From Methanobacterium sp. UBA294 (lineage in GTDB: Archaea > Methanobacteriota > Methanobacteria > Methanobacteriales > Methanobacteriaceae): 64,000 nucleotides of DNA. The stretch covers positions 1 through 64,000 of the forward strand of contig DACB01000001.1 in the NCBI GenBank assembly GCA_002494495.1, in the 5' to 3' direction. Shown here piece after piece: positions 1 through 10,743 of the stretch (its first letter is position 1; each line of letters opens with the position of its first letter). The position numbers and the translations under genes are program-made. The notes under the pieces were generated by a model. The model worked only from the letters and a program-made list of their open reading frames with translations, did no database searches and was not told the DNA's origin.

Positions 1-68
1 ATACATTCTATTTAAGATATTTTCTCAATACATTCTATTTAAGATATTTTCTCAATACATTCTATTTA
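1..68. repeat. 27-bp tandem repeat upstream of priL
   Basis: A 27-bp AT-rich unit beginning ATACATTCTATTTAAG occupies 1-27 and is repeated exactly at 28-54. A third partial copy (14 bp) runs from 55 to 68, where it merges into TCTATTTATATC, a possible TATA element of the primase operon. The array touches the window edge, so more copies may lie upstream. Function unknown; it looks like slipped-strand expansion in a promoter region. Confidence 0.85.
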
Positions 69-153
69 TATCTGGTTAATCAAACCTTAAGGATTTTACC
101 AATAAAAATTTATTGGAAACTATTTTTAGATGATTAACAAATATATTATATGT

Positions 154-1512
154 ATGGTAAATGTTTCTTTTATCAATCCCTTCAGCGACGAAGCAAGGCA
201 GATAGTACGAGAATACGGAAATTTAAATACTATCTATGAGGAAAATGGGGATTTAATTGATACTGTAATCCACAGCCATTCACAGGATATTTCTGACGAA
301 GAAAGCATACCACACAATATTGTGGATTTGGCTCTTAAACGGTTAGAGTGGTACGTAAAGAAGAGAAATAATCCTGAATTTGATTACCGAAAATATGCAT
401 ATCTATATAAAACCAATATAACCAGATTCGATGTCATTGCATTTTATTTGCTGGTACAGGCTGTAAGTGTAAAATTCGGACCCAACTCCAGGGAAAGCAG
501 GGTAATGGTGGAGTCCCAGGGAAAACTCATGGAAAGCCGTATGGGAGAACTGTTACTCACTGAAAAAAAGGAAATAACTAAGACAATTTTAAGTACGCTA
601 CTTCCAGGAGAGGTTAACTGGACCATGTTCTCTGAACTCATAAGTTCCCGGAAGATCAAGCTAACCAATCTGGTACTTGATCATGGAAACATCATACTGG
701 ACAGGGATGATTTCTTGGAGAACCTGGGCTATAAACTGGAAAATAGGGACCCGAATAAGATGTACGACCTCCTCATTGGTGACAAGATAAAGGAACTCAT
801 TATAAACAAGATGATCATGCAAAAAACAGAGGATTACATCTTAAAAGTTTACGAGAAATCCCAGAGACAGGTGGAACCCAATCCGATACTCTTAGAACTA
901 GCTGATAAGATAACTGAGATTTTAAACGAACCTACAGTAACTTATGGTTATAGGGGAAGTTCAACTGGCAAAGTAGAAGCTTTAACTTTAAATCCAGAAG
1001 CCTTCCCTCCATGTGTGAAGATAGTAATGGAAGGAATGAAGTCCGGGGGAAGAAACGACGCCATAATATTATTCCTTACACCATTCCTCTCCTATGCTCG
1101 ACTATATCCAGATGTATTCCGGAGAAACACCACATTAAGGGTATCTGATGTGGATCCTGATCTTATGGCTGTGGAAAAAGAGATACTGCCCTTAATTTAT
1201 CATGCGGCGGAGAGGTGCACCCCCCCACTTTTTGAAGACCAGCCCCAGGAAAAGGTGAACATCAACGCCAAGATGGGTTTCGGTATGCACAGCGAGATAG
1301 AACTCAAACACGAAGGAGAAACAATATGGTACACGCCTATGAGCTGTGAAAAGGTAAAATTACACATGCCCAGCTTATGTAAACCTGATAAAACCTGTAA
1401 AAGAATAGGGAATCCTCTTTCTTACTATGTTCGCAGGATAACAGATTTTAGATATGATGATTCAGGTGAGGAACATGGGAAGGAAACAAGAGAGGGGCAT
1501 GGAAAGAAATAG
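154..1512 (+). CDS. priL: DNA primase large subunit PriL
   Basis: Large, regulatory subunit of the archaeal/eukaryotic-type replicative primase. It partners PriS, supports initiation and elongation of primers and carries a [4Fe-4S] C-terminal domain. The N-terminal INPFSDEARQIVREYG block and the length of about 450 residues fit the family. Cysteines suited to the cluster are visible in the last third (FPPC, AERC, SLC and KTC segments). I prefer the ATG at 154 because family members normally begin a few residues before the conserved NPFSDEA block; an in-frame ATG at 130 adds eight residues, and neither has a strong ribosome site. priS follows after 56 bp, so the two are almost certainly co-transcribed. 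Confidence 0.9.
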   Translation: MVNVSFINPFSDEARQIVREYGNLNTIYEENGDLIDTVIHSHSQDISDEESIPHNIVDLALKRLEWYVKKRNNPEFDYRKYAYLYKTNITRFDVIAFYLLVQAVSVKFGPNSRESRVMVESQGKLMESRMGELLLTEKKEITKTILSTLLPGEVNWTMFSELISSRKIKLTNLVLDHGNIILDRDDFLENLGYKLENRDPNKMYDLLIGDKIKELIINKMIMQKTEDYILKVYEKSQRQVEPNPILLELADKITEILNEPTVTYGYRGSSTGKVEALTLNPEAFPPCVKIVMEGMKSGGRNDAIILFLTPFLSYARLYPDVFRRNTTLRVSDVDPDLMAVEKEILPLIYHAAERCTPPLFEDQPQEKVNINAKMGFGMHSEIELKHEGETIWYTPMSCEKVKLHMPSLCKPDKTCKRIGNPLSYYVRRITDFRYDDSGEEHGKETREGHGKK

Positions 1513-1568
1513 TTACTTAAAAAGGCTAAATACTCAGTTAGGACTAATTACAAGATAGGTACAAGTTC

Positions 1569-2549
1569 ATGGATTCAGATCAACTATTAAAACCCGCCAA
1601 TCCGGAGGAACGCCGCAGATATTACCGGGAAGAATGGAATGTCAAAAATATCCCTGATTATATAAGTAATTCGGTGCAGAAGAGGGAGTTTGGCTTCGAC
1701 CATGTTGGCAGGGGCCCCAACGACCGTTACAAAGTCTTCAGATCCATGGACAAGCTCCGGAAATTTTTAAGATACAGAGCACCATTTGCTGCATATTCAT
1801 CCGTGGCTTTCTATGAAAAACCCCAAAGAAGAGATGGATGGATAAAGTCAGAACTAGTCTTTGACGTGGACGCTAAGGATATCCCCATAAGGGTGTGCGG
1901 TTGTGAAGGTGTGTGTGAGATATGTTTAAACCAGGCACTGGATATAATTTCCAACCTTATGGACACGCTGAAGGGAGATCTAGGCCTAAAAGACATGCAT
2001 GTTGTATATTCTGGCCGTGGATATCACCTGCGCTTGTTCGATGAAACGGTGATGACCATGGACAGTGATGTACGGGCGCAGATAGTCCAGTACCTCAGTG
2101 GAGCTGAATTACCCAGTAATGAGTATGCTGCAGAGGGAGTAACCTACAAACTGGAACATTTCTCAATACCCTTTGGATATCCCCAGGTTTTTACTGATAG
2201 AACTAAATATGCTATTTTACATTTAACCCCAGAGACGCAGCTGGATGAGGTTAACCAGAAACTCTTAAAAGACGTGATAAAAAACAGGGAACTACTGGAT
2301 GACAACCAATGGGGAATCTTCAAAAATAAAATAGGTCCACTGAGATACCAGAAACTCATAAAAAGTATAGCTTCACTTAACATGGCCCTGGTGGATGCAA
2401 AAGTCAGCATCGACCTTAAGAGGATTCTAAGACTGCCCTCATCTTTGCACTCCATGGTGAGCATGAAGTGTATAGAAGTAAAAAATATAGAAACATTCGA
2501 TCCCTTCAAAGAAGCAGTTCCCAAGTTCGTTTATGAGAGGAAGGGTTAA
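1569..2549 (+). CDS. priS: DNA primase catalytic small subunit PriS
   Basis: Catalytic subunit of the archaeal primase; it makes the primers for DNA replication with PriL. The metal-binding Asp pair is visible in LVFDVDAKD at about residues 96-104. The zinc-binding region is CGCEGVCEICLNQA (about residues 109-122). The SGRGYHLRLF segment near residue 150 matches the conserved SGRGxH nucleotide-binding motif. The length of 326 residues is typical. It lies directly behind priL on the same strand. Confidence 0.93.
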   Translation: MDSDQLLKPANPEERRRYYREEWNVKNIPDYISNSVQKREFGFDHVGRGPNDRYKVFRSMDKLRKFLRYRAPFAAYSSVAFYEKPQRRDGWIKSELVFDVDAKDIPIRVCGCEGVCEICLNQALDIISNLMDTLKGDLGLKDMHVVYSGRGYHLRLFDETVMTMDSDVRAQIVQYLSGAELPSNEYAAEGVTYKLEHFSIPFGYPQVFTDRTKYAILHLTPETQLDEVNQKLLKDVIKNRELLDDNQWGIFKNKIGPLRYQKLIKSIASLNMALVDAKVSIDLKRILRLPSSLHSMVSMKCIEVKNIETFDPFKEAVPKFVYERKG

Positions 2550-2613
2550 TATTTAATTAATTCTAATAAAAATAAGAAGATCGATATTTAATTCTACAAA
2601 AATAATTCAGAAC

Positions 2614-3996
2614 TTATCCCCATAGATTTAGATTCTTGTGCAGGTATTTATATAGAAATTCTAAAACTCCTTCTTCAACCTTATTATGTGCTAAAAATTC
2701 CTTTACATCCATTAACTCATACCAGTTTAGAATACTACCTTTTATGTGTTTACCGAATTTGAGCAGTCCAAACTTTTCCATGGACAATACAGCTTTTAAG
2801 AGGTCATCCACTTCTGTGTATTCTCTGTCAACATCAACCACCCATTGGTCTCCTTCAATCCATACTTTTTTCCCATATTTTTCCTGAAAATTTGCACCGT
2901 GCTCCTTAGACCAGACTGGAGGTCCGTGGTGTTTCTTTACCTGGGGGAGCTTCCAGATTTCAAACTCCAGTAGGATGATTATCTCATCTTTTTCATCGGT
3001 CCAGTAATCACTGCCCCAGGTTTTAAAACCACTTCTCTCTACCACACTGACAATGGAGTTAGCGGTCTTTTTTATCTGGGGATAGAGGGCATCAGCAGGT
3101 ATATCTGGTGCTCTAAAATGTAAAATAAGTGTTTTAGTTCCTCTTTCTTCAAACTCCTTTTTAACTTCATCTTGATTAGCTTGGATCTCTTTATCATAGA
3201 AGTACGTGGTGGATGGGTTTTCCAGGTAGTTGCGACTTGCAACCACAAATTCTGATAGTGTCTGCAGGCTTAAAGCCGCGGCAACATTTCTGTGAGGATC
3301 TACGGGGTCCACCACAATCAATGGTTCGGTGAATAGATTTGCTGTCCCATAATTTTCCATATCTATCTGGTAGCCTGGTTTCCATTCATCGGCTGCATAT
3401 TTCAGTACATTCAGAAAGGTTCCATAATGTATGATCAGCAGTTCGCACAGATATCCAGCGAAACCGCCTACCTTGAATTCTGATCCATAGGCATTGATGT
3501 TATCCATGAATTTCTTTAAAAGCAGTACTTCATCAGCTTTTCCAGGAATTAAATTGTTTTTAACATATTCGGTATGGGGTATGGTCCTGTCTACTGCTGA
3601 TTTTATTTTCTTGGTGTTCCGTATATCGTAACAGGGGACAAAATCTATCTCAAATGTCTTGATTAATCCAGTGACGTAGGGGTGAGATGCGTAACGGTAT
3701 TCGGTTGACCCTCCCATTTTTCTCATACATTCACTACCTAAGTAGAGGCCTTTTTCTTTAAGGTAACTTTCACTGGTTTTCAGGGGGAATTTTATGAATA
3801 TATCCACATCAGCGTTACCTGAAAGCCAGGTATCCTTGGCAACAGAACCTACCAGAACAGCCTCAGCATCGATGTTTTTCTTGCTGGCTATATCGTTTAT
3901 AACATTGATTAAATGAGATGATAACTCTTCAACTTCCTTTTTTTCCCATTTTTTGGGTTTAATATCTTTTATTATGTCCGGGTAGTTTATGTCCAA
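2614..3996 (-). CDS. cca: CCA-adding tRNA nucleotidyltransferase (class I, archaeal)
   Basis: Adds or repairs the 3'-terminal CCA of tRNAs with CTP and ATP and no nucleic-acid template. The class I signature is present near residues 46-67: GSVAKDTWLSG followed by NADVDIFI, giving the catalytic GS and DxD. The length of 460 residues matches archaeal CCA enzymes, including a tail region rich in aromatic and basic residues. It lies 19 bp downstream of the thpR-like gene on the same strand. This pairing of two tRNA/RNA-end enzymes suggests a shared transcript. Confidence 0.93.
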   Translation of the reverse strand: MDINYPDIIKDIKPKKWEKKEVEELSSHLINVINDIASKKNIDAEAVLVGSVAKDTWLSGNADVDIFIKFPLKTSESYLKEKGLYLGSECMRKMGGSTEYRYASHPYVTGLIKTFEIDFVPCYDIRNTKKIKSAVDRTIPHTEYVKNNLIPGKADEVLLLKKFMDNINAYGSEFKVGGFAGYLCELLIIHYGTFLNVLKYAADEWKPGYQIDMENYGTANLFTEPLIVVDPVDPHRNVAAALSLQTLSEFVVASRNYLENPSTTYFYDKEIQANQDEVKKEFEERGTKTLILHFRAPDIPADALYPQIKKTANSIVSVVERSGFKTWGSDYWTDEKDEIIILLEFEIWKLPQVKKHHGPPVWSKEHGANFQEKYGKKVWIEGDQWVVDVDREYTEVDDLLKAVLSMEKFGLLKFGKHIKGSILNWYELMDVKEFLAHNKVEEGVLEFLYKYLHKNLNLWG

Positions 3997-4015
3997 ATTT
4001 TTCCACCTTAATCAT

Positions 4016-4564
4016 TTATAATTTGAATTCACTAACTGTGGTGTAGATAGGTCCTTTAGGAGTCAGTTCGCTTTTTTTAAGGGCTATTTTATCCACTTTC
4101 ATTGTGCCTATCATGGTTCCTTCCAGTTCCTTTATTAGTGATGTAAGGACTTCCTTGTTTTTTTTACTTTTAACCCTGCCTATGGTTAAATGGGGTATGT
4201 AACTTCGCTCCTTTTTGTAGCCTAACTTGACAAATTCTTCATCAAAGTCCTTGAGTATTTTTGAGAAATAACCAGCTTCTTCCAGGCCTAACCAAATTAC
4301 CCGTATATATCCCATGTGGGGGAATACCCCTAAACCTTTGATATTAATTTCAAAACTGTTATACTTGGGTATCTTCTCTTCTATGATATTGGTTATTTTA
4401 TCCTTTTTTTCCTGGGGGATTTCACCAAAGAATTTACAGGTGAAGTGTAAGTTTTCTTTTTCAACGAATTTAACATTGGCTTTTGACTCCTTAAGCTTGT
4501 CCTGTATTTCTAACACTTTATCTTGTAGAGATTCATGTAGTTCAACTGCAAGAAATGCCCTCAT
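4016..4564 (-). CDS. thpR: RNA 2',3'-cyclic phosphodiesterase (LigT/ThpR, 2H family)
   Basis: 2H phosphoesterase that opens 2',3'-cyclic phosphate ends on RNA; some relatives also show reversible 2'-5' ligase activity. Both catalytic HxTx motifs are visible: HFTCKF near residue 45 and HLTIGRVK near residue 125. The length of 182 residues is typical. The start MRAFLAVELHESL is the classic N terminus of the family. It is upstream of cca in a probable two-gene operon. The cellular substrate is not evident from sequence. Confidence 0.92.
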   Translation of the reverse strand: MRAFLAVELHESLQDKVLEIQDKLKESKANVKFVEKENLHFTCKFFGEIPQEKKDKITNIIEEKIPKYNSFEINIKGLGVFPHMGYIRVIWLGLEEAGYFSKILKDFDEEFVKLGYKKERSYIPHLTIGRVKSKKNKEVLTSLIKELEGTMIGTMKVDKIALKKSELTPKGPIYTTVSEFKL

Positions 4565-4600
4565 TTACAAGCCCCCTCCATTATTAGAGTATATAATCTA

Positions 4601-4700
4601 TTATTAGATTAGGATATTCTTCATTAGATTGAAATATCCCTTATAATATTAATATATTTCTTATTAGATTGAAATATTCTTTATAAGACTAATATATGCA
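4601..4700. repeat. 40-bp imperfect tandem repeat
   Basis: Two 40-bp units lie back to back at 4621-4660 and 4661-4700, both containing ATTAGATTGAAATAT, then TTATA, then AATATAT. A half unit at 4601-4620 (TTATTAGATTAGGATATTCT) precedes them. The array fills most of the gap between aroB' (ends at 4782) and the thpR start, so it sits in or near the thpR-cca promoter. Probably slipped-strand duplication; no function is evident. Confidence 0.75.
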
Positions 4701-4781
4701 TTTAGATAAGATATTCCATTATGATTAACCTTTATAGCCTATTATGAGTAAAAAAATAATATTTGGTGTTAAAAAAATTGA

Positions 4782-5906
4782 TTATTTCTCGATTATGGTT
4801 TCTTGGATGGCCATTCCAAAGTGCCTGGCTTCGGGGTCTAAATAGACCAATACTTTGTCGCCTACTTTAAGATCGGCTACTGAGACTGGCTTACCATCTT
4901 CGGTGACTAACCGTATTGTCTCTGCATTTTGGAGCAGAGTCTTTAAAGTTATGTTGTCGTATTCGGCTTCCACAAGCATTAGAGGTCGTTTCTCGATTTT
5001 CACCCGGCCCACAATCATGTTCTTTGTGTTACCCTCTTTGTCCACAGATAAAACTTCGTCTCCTGTTTCAATTTCAGACAGGTACTTGGTTCTATTGCCT
5101 GGGGTCATAATGTATGCATGTACTGGTCCGGCATTCACCCGAAAGGGCCTTGAGGCTACGTATTCACTTTCCATTGATTCGCTATGGACCAGGAACAGGC
5201 CTTTGGAGTAGGATCCAATTAGCATTCCCTCCCCTAGACTCATCATACTGGCTGTGTCAACACACACCCTGTCTCCAGAACCCACTGGTTCTACACGGGT
5301 GATGGTGGCTGGTTTTAGTTTGTAGTTTTCTGTGTCCAGTTCTTCTATCAGTTCTGCCACATTCTTTATCTGGGAGACTTCCTGGGGGCATATAAGTACA
5401 CCGTCTGTACCATATTCCAGGGTTTCCAGGGCTAATTTGGCTTCATCATAATCGGATACCGCCGCAATTAGTTTAACATCTTCTTTCTGTAGTTCAGCGA
5501 TGATGTTCTCCAAGGGGATTACCTTCCAGTCCTTTCCCAGGAGGATCAGGTAGTCGGCATATTTACCCAATAAAGACGCCAGTTGTTCATGTTCCTTGCT
5601 GGTAATTTCTATGTAGGCAGCTACTGGTTCACCTTTACTTTTAATCCTCTTTACAGTGGATACATCCTTGGATTCAGATAAAACTTTTGGTAAAGTCACG
5701 GTTCTATCTCCTTCACTGTTTCTACCTACTAAGACGATATCTGAATCGTCCATATCCGAGATTATTTTCACGTTACCCAGTTTCTTGATGTTGTCCACAT
5801 CAGTGAAGTCCATTATATGGTCTATTCCTGATTCAAGGGCGGTGGTAATAAATCCCTTTTTCTTATCCCAGGGCAGTCCTTCTGCCATAACCCATGCGAA
5901 TTTCAT
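4782..5906 (-). CDS. aroB': 3-dehydroquinate synthase II (AroB')
   Basis: Archaeal replacement for classical 3-dehydroquinate synthase. It carries out the NAD-dependent oxidative deamination and cyclisation of 2-amino-3,7-dideoxy-D-threo-hept-6-ulosonate to 3-dehydroquinate, leading to aromatic amino acids. The whole 374-residue protein has the family pattern, including the N-terminal KFAWVMAEGLPWDKKKGFIT and the RPFRVNAGPVHAYIMTPG block in the C-terminal half. It follows the aroA' gene by about 75 bp on the same strand, so both steps of this pathway are encoded together. Confidence 0.93.
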   Translation of the reverse strand: MKFAWVMAEGLPWDKKKGFITTALESGIDHIMDFTDVDNIKKLGNVKIISDMDDSDIVLVGRNSEGDRTVTLPKVLSESKDVSTVKRIKSKGEPVAAYIEITSKEHEQLASLLGKYADYLILLGKDWKVIPLENIIAELQKEDVKLIAAVSDYDEAKLALETLEYGTDGVLICPQEVSQIKNVAELIEELDTENYKLKPATITRVEPVGSGDRVCVDTASMMSLGEGMLIGSYSKGLFLVHSESMESEYVASRPFRVNAGPVHAYIMTPGNRTKYLSEIETGDEVLSVDKEGNTKNMIVGRVKIEKRPLMLVEAEYDNITLKTLLQNAETIRLVTEDGKPVSVADLKVGDKVLVYLDPEARHFGMAIQETIIEK

Positions 5907-5981
5907 GTTTATTCATCCAAAATATTTTAAAAATTTTTATCCCTATAGATCTGTCATGTTTTTAGTTATATGGTCTTCAAA

Positions 5982-6776
5982 TCACCCGTTAAGGATCTTC
6001 AAAGCATCATCTACTTCCATATCCTTGTGCACGATTCCAGCGATGGCCCTGATTGTTTTTTGTGGTGATTTTGCCTGGAAAATATTTCTTCCAATGGCTA
6101 CACCAGCTCCGCCTACATCAACAGAGTTTTTAACCATTTCCAGTAATTCACGTTCAGTCTCGACCCTGGGGCCGCCTGCAATTACCACGGGAACTGGACA
6201 TCCGTCTATAACTTCCTTGAAAGTCTCTGGATCACCGGTGTAGTTCGTTTTGATGATATCTGCTCCCAGTTCTGATCCTACCCTGGCTGCGATTTTAACT
6301 ACTTCTGAGCTGTGTTCGTCTGTAATCTTATCTCCCCGGGGGTACATCATAGCGATGAGTGGCATACCCCAGTCATCACATATCTCAGCTGTCTCACCAA
6401 GTATATTAAGCATTTGTGGTTCTTTCTTTGATCCCACATTCACGTGGACGGAAACTGCATCCGCACCCATCTGCAGTGCTTTCTCTACAGATGTTACCAT
6501 GACCTTGTTGTCCGGGTCTGGACTCAGTGCTGTGCTGGCTGATAAGTGCACAATAAGCCCTATATCTCTTCCGTATCCTCTATGTCCGCTTCCAACTATG
6601 CCTTTATGTACTATAACGGCATTTGCCCCTCCGCTGGCCACATTGTCAATGGTTTCTGCCATGTCGATGATCCCTTCGATGGGGCCCACCGAGACTCCGT
6701 GATCCATGGGTACTATTACGCATCGACCTGTTTTCCGGTCGAGTATCCTTTCTATTCTAATTTTTTTACCTATCAT
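5982..6776 (-). CDS. aroA': 2-amino-3,7-dideoxy-D-threo-hept-6-ulosonate synthase (AroA')
   Basis: Aldolase-class enzyme that condenses a 6-deoxy-5-ketohexose phosphate with L-aspartate semialdehyde, the first step of the archaeal alternative shikimate route. It has a DhnA/LsrF-type TIM-barrel pattern: VPMDHGVSVGP near the N terminus, IIKTNYTGDP carrying the Schiff-base lysine, and VVIAGGPR and GVAIGRNIFQ for phosphate binding. A start exists upstream at 6791, but the strong ribosome site GGAGGAG lies six bases before the ATG at 6776, giving MIGKKIRIERIL, so I use that. The downstream neighbour is aroB'. Confidence 0.93.
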   Translation of the reverse strand: MIGKKIRIERILDRKTGRCVIVPMDHGVSVGPIEGIIDMAETIDNVASGGANAVIVHKGIVGSGHRGYGRDIGLIVHLSASTALSPDPDNKVMVTSVEKALQMGADAVSVHVNVGSKKEPQMLNILGETAEICDDWGMPLIAMMYPRGDKITDEHSSEVVKIAARVGSELGADIIKTNYTGDPETFKEVIDGCPVPVVIAGGPRVETERELLEMVKNSVDVGGAGVAIGRNIFQAKSPQKTIRAIAGIVHKDMEVDDALKILNG

Positions 6777-7025
6777 AAGACACTCCTCCAATGAGTAGAA
6801 TTTGAATAAGATACTATGATAATATTATACTGTATGAGGATTTAAACTAGCTGATATAAAAAAGTAATCCTATATCATATGGATTTTCCTTCCTACACAG
6901 ATTTACAATATCTTGTTTTCATTTTTTAATGGTGTGGATTTGAAAAATTTAATACATAGTAAATCCAATTATATTACAGAATTTTATTTGAAAAATTATC
7001 TTTGTAAGTCAAGGAGGGGATTTAA

Positions 7026-7643
7026 TTGTCAGAAGAGGTAAAAACTGACTTAAAAAAGGATGTTCAAAATCTTTATCAGGAAAAAAACACGCTAGTGGAA
7101 GAGATCAGAAGGCTTGATGGAGAGAAGATTGAAAGACTGGAAAATGCCAACCAAGAACTGGAAAAAAGATATGAATGGCAGGATAAAGAAAGAATAAAGC
7201 TTATAAAAGAGAGGGATAATTACCGGAAGCAGGTGAAGGGTTTCCGCGGGAAAAAATGGTCCAACGCATTTAGAATGGTAATGGCGCTGGTAGTTCTTGA
7301 TATAATCATTCTACCTCTATTAATCTGGGCTTTTAGAATACCTGCCCAGTGGATGTTTATTGGCCTGGGAACCATCACCTTCTTTGGAATACTCTTGATC
7401 AGTAGTTATTTGTCAGGAACATCTCCATTGAACACTGGTGAGATTAGAAAAGCAATCACTGGTTCATTTGTAATAATCTACTTTGCCTTCATGCCCCTGG
7501 TGGCATTTGGCAGTGTAAACCTGCCTGCTGATGAACCCATAAAGACCATTATCACCCACTTCACCTGGATCGTCGGAGCCATAGTTATCTTCTATTTTAT
7601 TTCCAGGACTGTGGAGGAGTATGTGAAGGCCAAAAACCAGTAA
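7026..7643 (+). CDS. Coiled-coil membrane protein of unknown function
   Basis: Not assigned to a known family. The first 75 residues are highly charged with heptad spacing (LYQEKNTLVEEIRRL, then LEKRYEWQDKERIKL), predicting a cytoplasmic coiled coil. Four hydrophobic segments follow at roughly residues 82-102, 107-127, 143-163 and 176-193. The start codon is TTG at 7026, supported by AAGGAGGGG about six bases upstream. It is a single gene convergent with aspS. The coiled coil next to membrane segments suggests an oligomeric membrane scaffold or sensor, but this is inference. Confidence 0.75.
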   Translation: MSEEVKTDLKKDVQNLYQEKNTLVEEIRRLDGEKIERLENANQELEKRYEWQDKERIKLIKERDNYRKQVKGFRGKKWSNAFRMVMALVVLDIIILPLLIWAFRIPAQWMFIGLGTITFFGILLISSYLSGTSPLNTGEIRKAITGSFVIIYFAFMPLVAFGSVNLPADEPIKTIITHFTWIVGAIVIFYFISRTVEEYVKAKNQ

Positions 7644-7834
7644 ATTATTTTTTATTTTTTTTAAAATCAGTAAATATTTTTTTTGTTAAACAAATCAGTG
7701 CAAAAATTATTTTTTTTTTAAAATCAGTAATAATTCATTAAATAATTTTTTTCATTTAATTTTTAGTAATAAATAAGATGATAAATTCCTTTGATTTAGT
7801 TCTTCTAAAAAAATATTAAAGAATAAAAAAAAAA
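7644..7834. terminator. T-tract array between convergent genes
   Basis: The 190-bp gap between the coiled-coil membrane gene and aspS holds several T-runs of 6 to 10, arranged as degenerate repeats around AAATCAGTAA (near 7663, 7693 and 7719). On the other strand there are A-runs near 7806 and 7825 just past the aspS stop. Archaeal polymerase terminates on U-tracts without a required hairpin, so this probably stops both genes. No coding potential is seen. Confidence 0.55.
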
Positions 7835-9154
<1,320 letters not shown>

Positions 9155-9450
9155 TATAATTCACCTCTTAGTAAATAATCTATAAATTTTAGTGTTTATT
9201 ATTAGAATTAAGATGAGTCAGATGTTCCATTTTACTTATGTTCCAATTTTATATAAATCTGGATTTGTCTAGATTAAATCTGGATTAATTATTATTCTGG
9301 ATTTATTATGAATCTGAATATAATATAATTTGAATTATTTAAATTTTGAAAATATCAATCTAAATTATATAAATTTAATCAATTTATAATTCTAAAAAAT
9401 CTGGATTTTAATATTATCTAGTTAGTCTTGGATAAACACATCTGATGCTA
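9155..9450. other. AT-rich intergenic region with degenerate AATCTGGATT repeats
   Basis: The spacer between hisD and aspS (both minus strand) contains AAATCTGGATT at about 9256, 9277 and 9399 and TTCTGGATT near 9295. No open reading frame or RNA gene is seen. It must hold the aspS promoter (read leftward). The short repeats could be binding sites or simple duplications. Confidence 0.4.
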
Positions 9451-10743
9451 TTAATCCTTAATATCATTCAAACGTTTACGGAAGGATTCTGCGTGTGAGT
9501 AGAGCCCTTCGTACTCGGCCAGGGTGATGACCATTTTTTCCAGGTTTTTAAGTCCTTCATCTGTGAGGCGCTGTACCGTTGGTTTTTTAATGAATGATTC
9601 GGTGGATAATCCACTGGAGAAACGGGCACATCCCATTGTAGGCAGGACGTGGTTTGTTCCTGAACCGTAATCCCCAGCTGCTACAGGGGTTAGTTCGCCC
9701 AGGAATATGGAACCGGCACTGGAAACGTTTTCCACCAATTTTCCTGGTTCCCTGGTCATGATTATCAGGTGTTCTGGGGCATACTTGTTGGAGAATTCAA
9801 CTGCTTCTGTTAAGTCATCCACCAGTATTATATGCCCAAATTTATTCAGGGATTCTTTGATGAGCTCCTTTCTAGATGTAGATTCAACTTCATCTTTTAT
9901 GATGTTGTTTACAGATTCTGCCAGCTCATCTGAGGTTGTTACCACGACGCATGCTGCGTCTGGGTCGTGCTCTGCTTGGGCCATGAGATCTATTGCAATG
10001 TAATCTGGATTTGCAGTCTCGTCTGCTATGATCAATACCTCTGATGGTCCGGCAGGGAAGTCTATATCTACATCACCATAGACCAGTTTTTTAGCAGCAG
10101 TAACGTATATGTTCCCGGGGCCGACTATTTTATCCACCTGCGGTATGGTTTCTGTTCCATAGGTCATGGCTGCTATTGCCTGCGCCCCTCCTACTGAGTA
10201 TACCTCATCTGCACCTGCCAAGCGTGCTGTGGCAAGTATCTCTTTTTTCACCCCTCCATTTTCATCTGGTGGTGTGCAGCAGATTATTCGGTTTACGCCT
10301 GCTATCCTGGCGGGTATGATGGTCATGAGGATGGTAGAAAGATACACTGCCCTTCCACCAGGTATGTAACAGCCCACAGTATCAACAGGCCGTACTATCT
10401 GGCCCGCGGAGACTCCTTCACTCACGTTGCATATCCATTCTGGTGGTACCTGTGCCTGGTGAAACTTTTCAATGTTCTCTGCTGCACTGGTTAATGCATC
10501 TAGTAAGGTTCCATCTACTTGACTGGTACTTCTTTCCAATATGTCCTGGGGAACCTTGATGTTTTCCAATTTAACTCCATCAAATTGTTCACTAAAACGA
10601 AGTAGTGCCTGATCTTTATCGTGGCGTACATCACCAATAATCTTACTTACAGTTTCTAAAACTACTTCGGCCCCAATTTCGGACCTTATCAGAAGTTTAT
10701 CTCTGTTTTCTTTTATCATTTGTTTTAGTTTAGATATTTTCAT
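9451..10743 (-). CDS. hisD: Histidinol dehydrogenase
   Basis: Catalyses the last two steps of histidine synthesis, oxidising L-histidinol to L-histidine with two NAD+. The 430-residue length is standard. Family blocks are clear: PGGRAVYLSTILMTIIPARIAGV, the signature region DFPAGPSEVLIIADETANP, and the zinc-ligand regions AQAEHDPDA and GDYGSGTNHVLPT. It is isolated from other his genes here and flanked by AT-rich spacers, so it is probably monocistronic. Confidence 0.95.
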   Translation of the reverse strand: MKISKLKQMIKENRDKLLIRSEIGAEVVLETVSKIIGDVRHDKDQALLRFSEQFDGVKLENIKVPQDILERSTSQVDGTLLDALTSAAENIEKFHQAQVPPEWICNVSEGVSAGQIVRPVDTVGCYIPGGRAVYLSTILMTIIPARIAGVNRIICCTPPDENGGVKKEILATARLAGADEVYSVGGAQAIAAMTYGTETIPQVDKIVGPGNIYVTAAKKLVYGDVDIDFPAGPSEVLIIADETANPDYIAIDLMAQAEHDPDAACVVVTTSDELAESVNNIIKDEVESTSRKELIKESLNKFGHIILVDDLTEAVEFSNKYAPEHLIIMTREPGKLVENVSSAGSIFLGELTPVAAGDYGSGTNHVLPTMGCARFSSGLSTESFIKKPTVQRLTDEGLKNLEKMVITLAEYEGLYSHAESFRKRLNDIKD

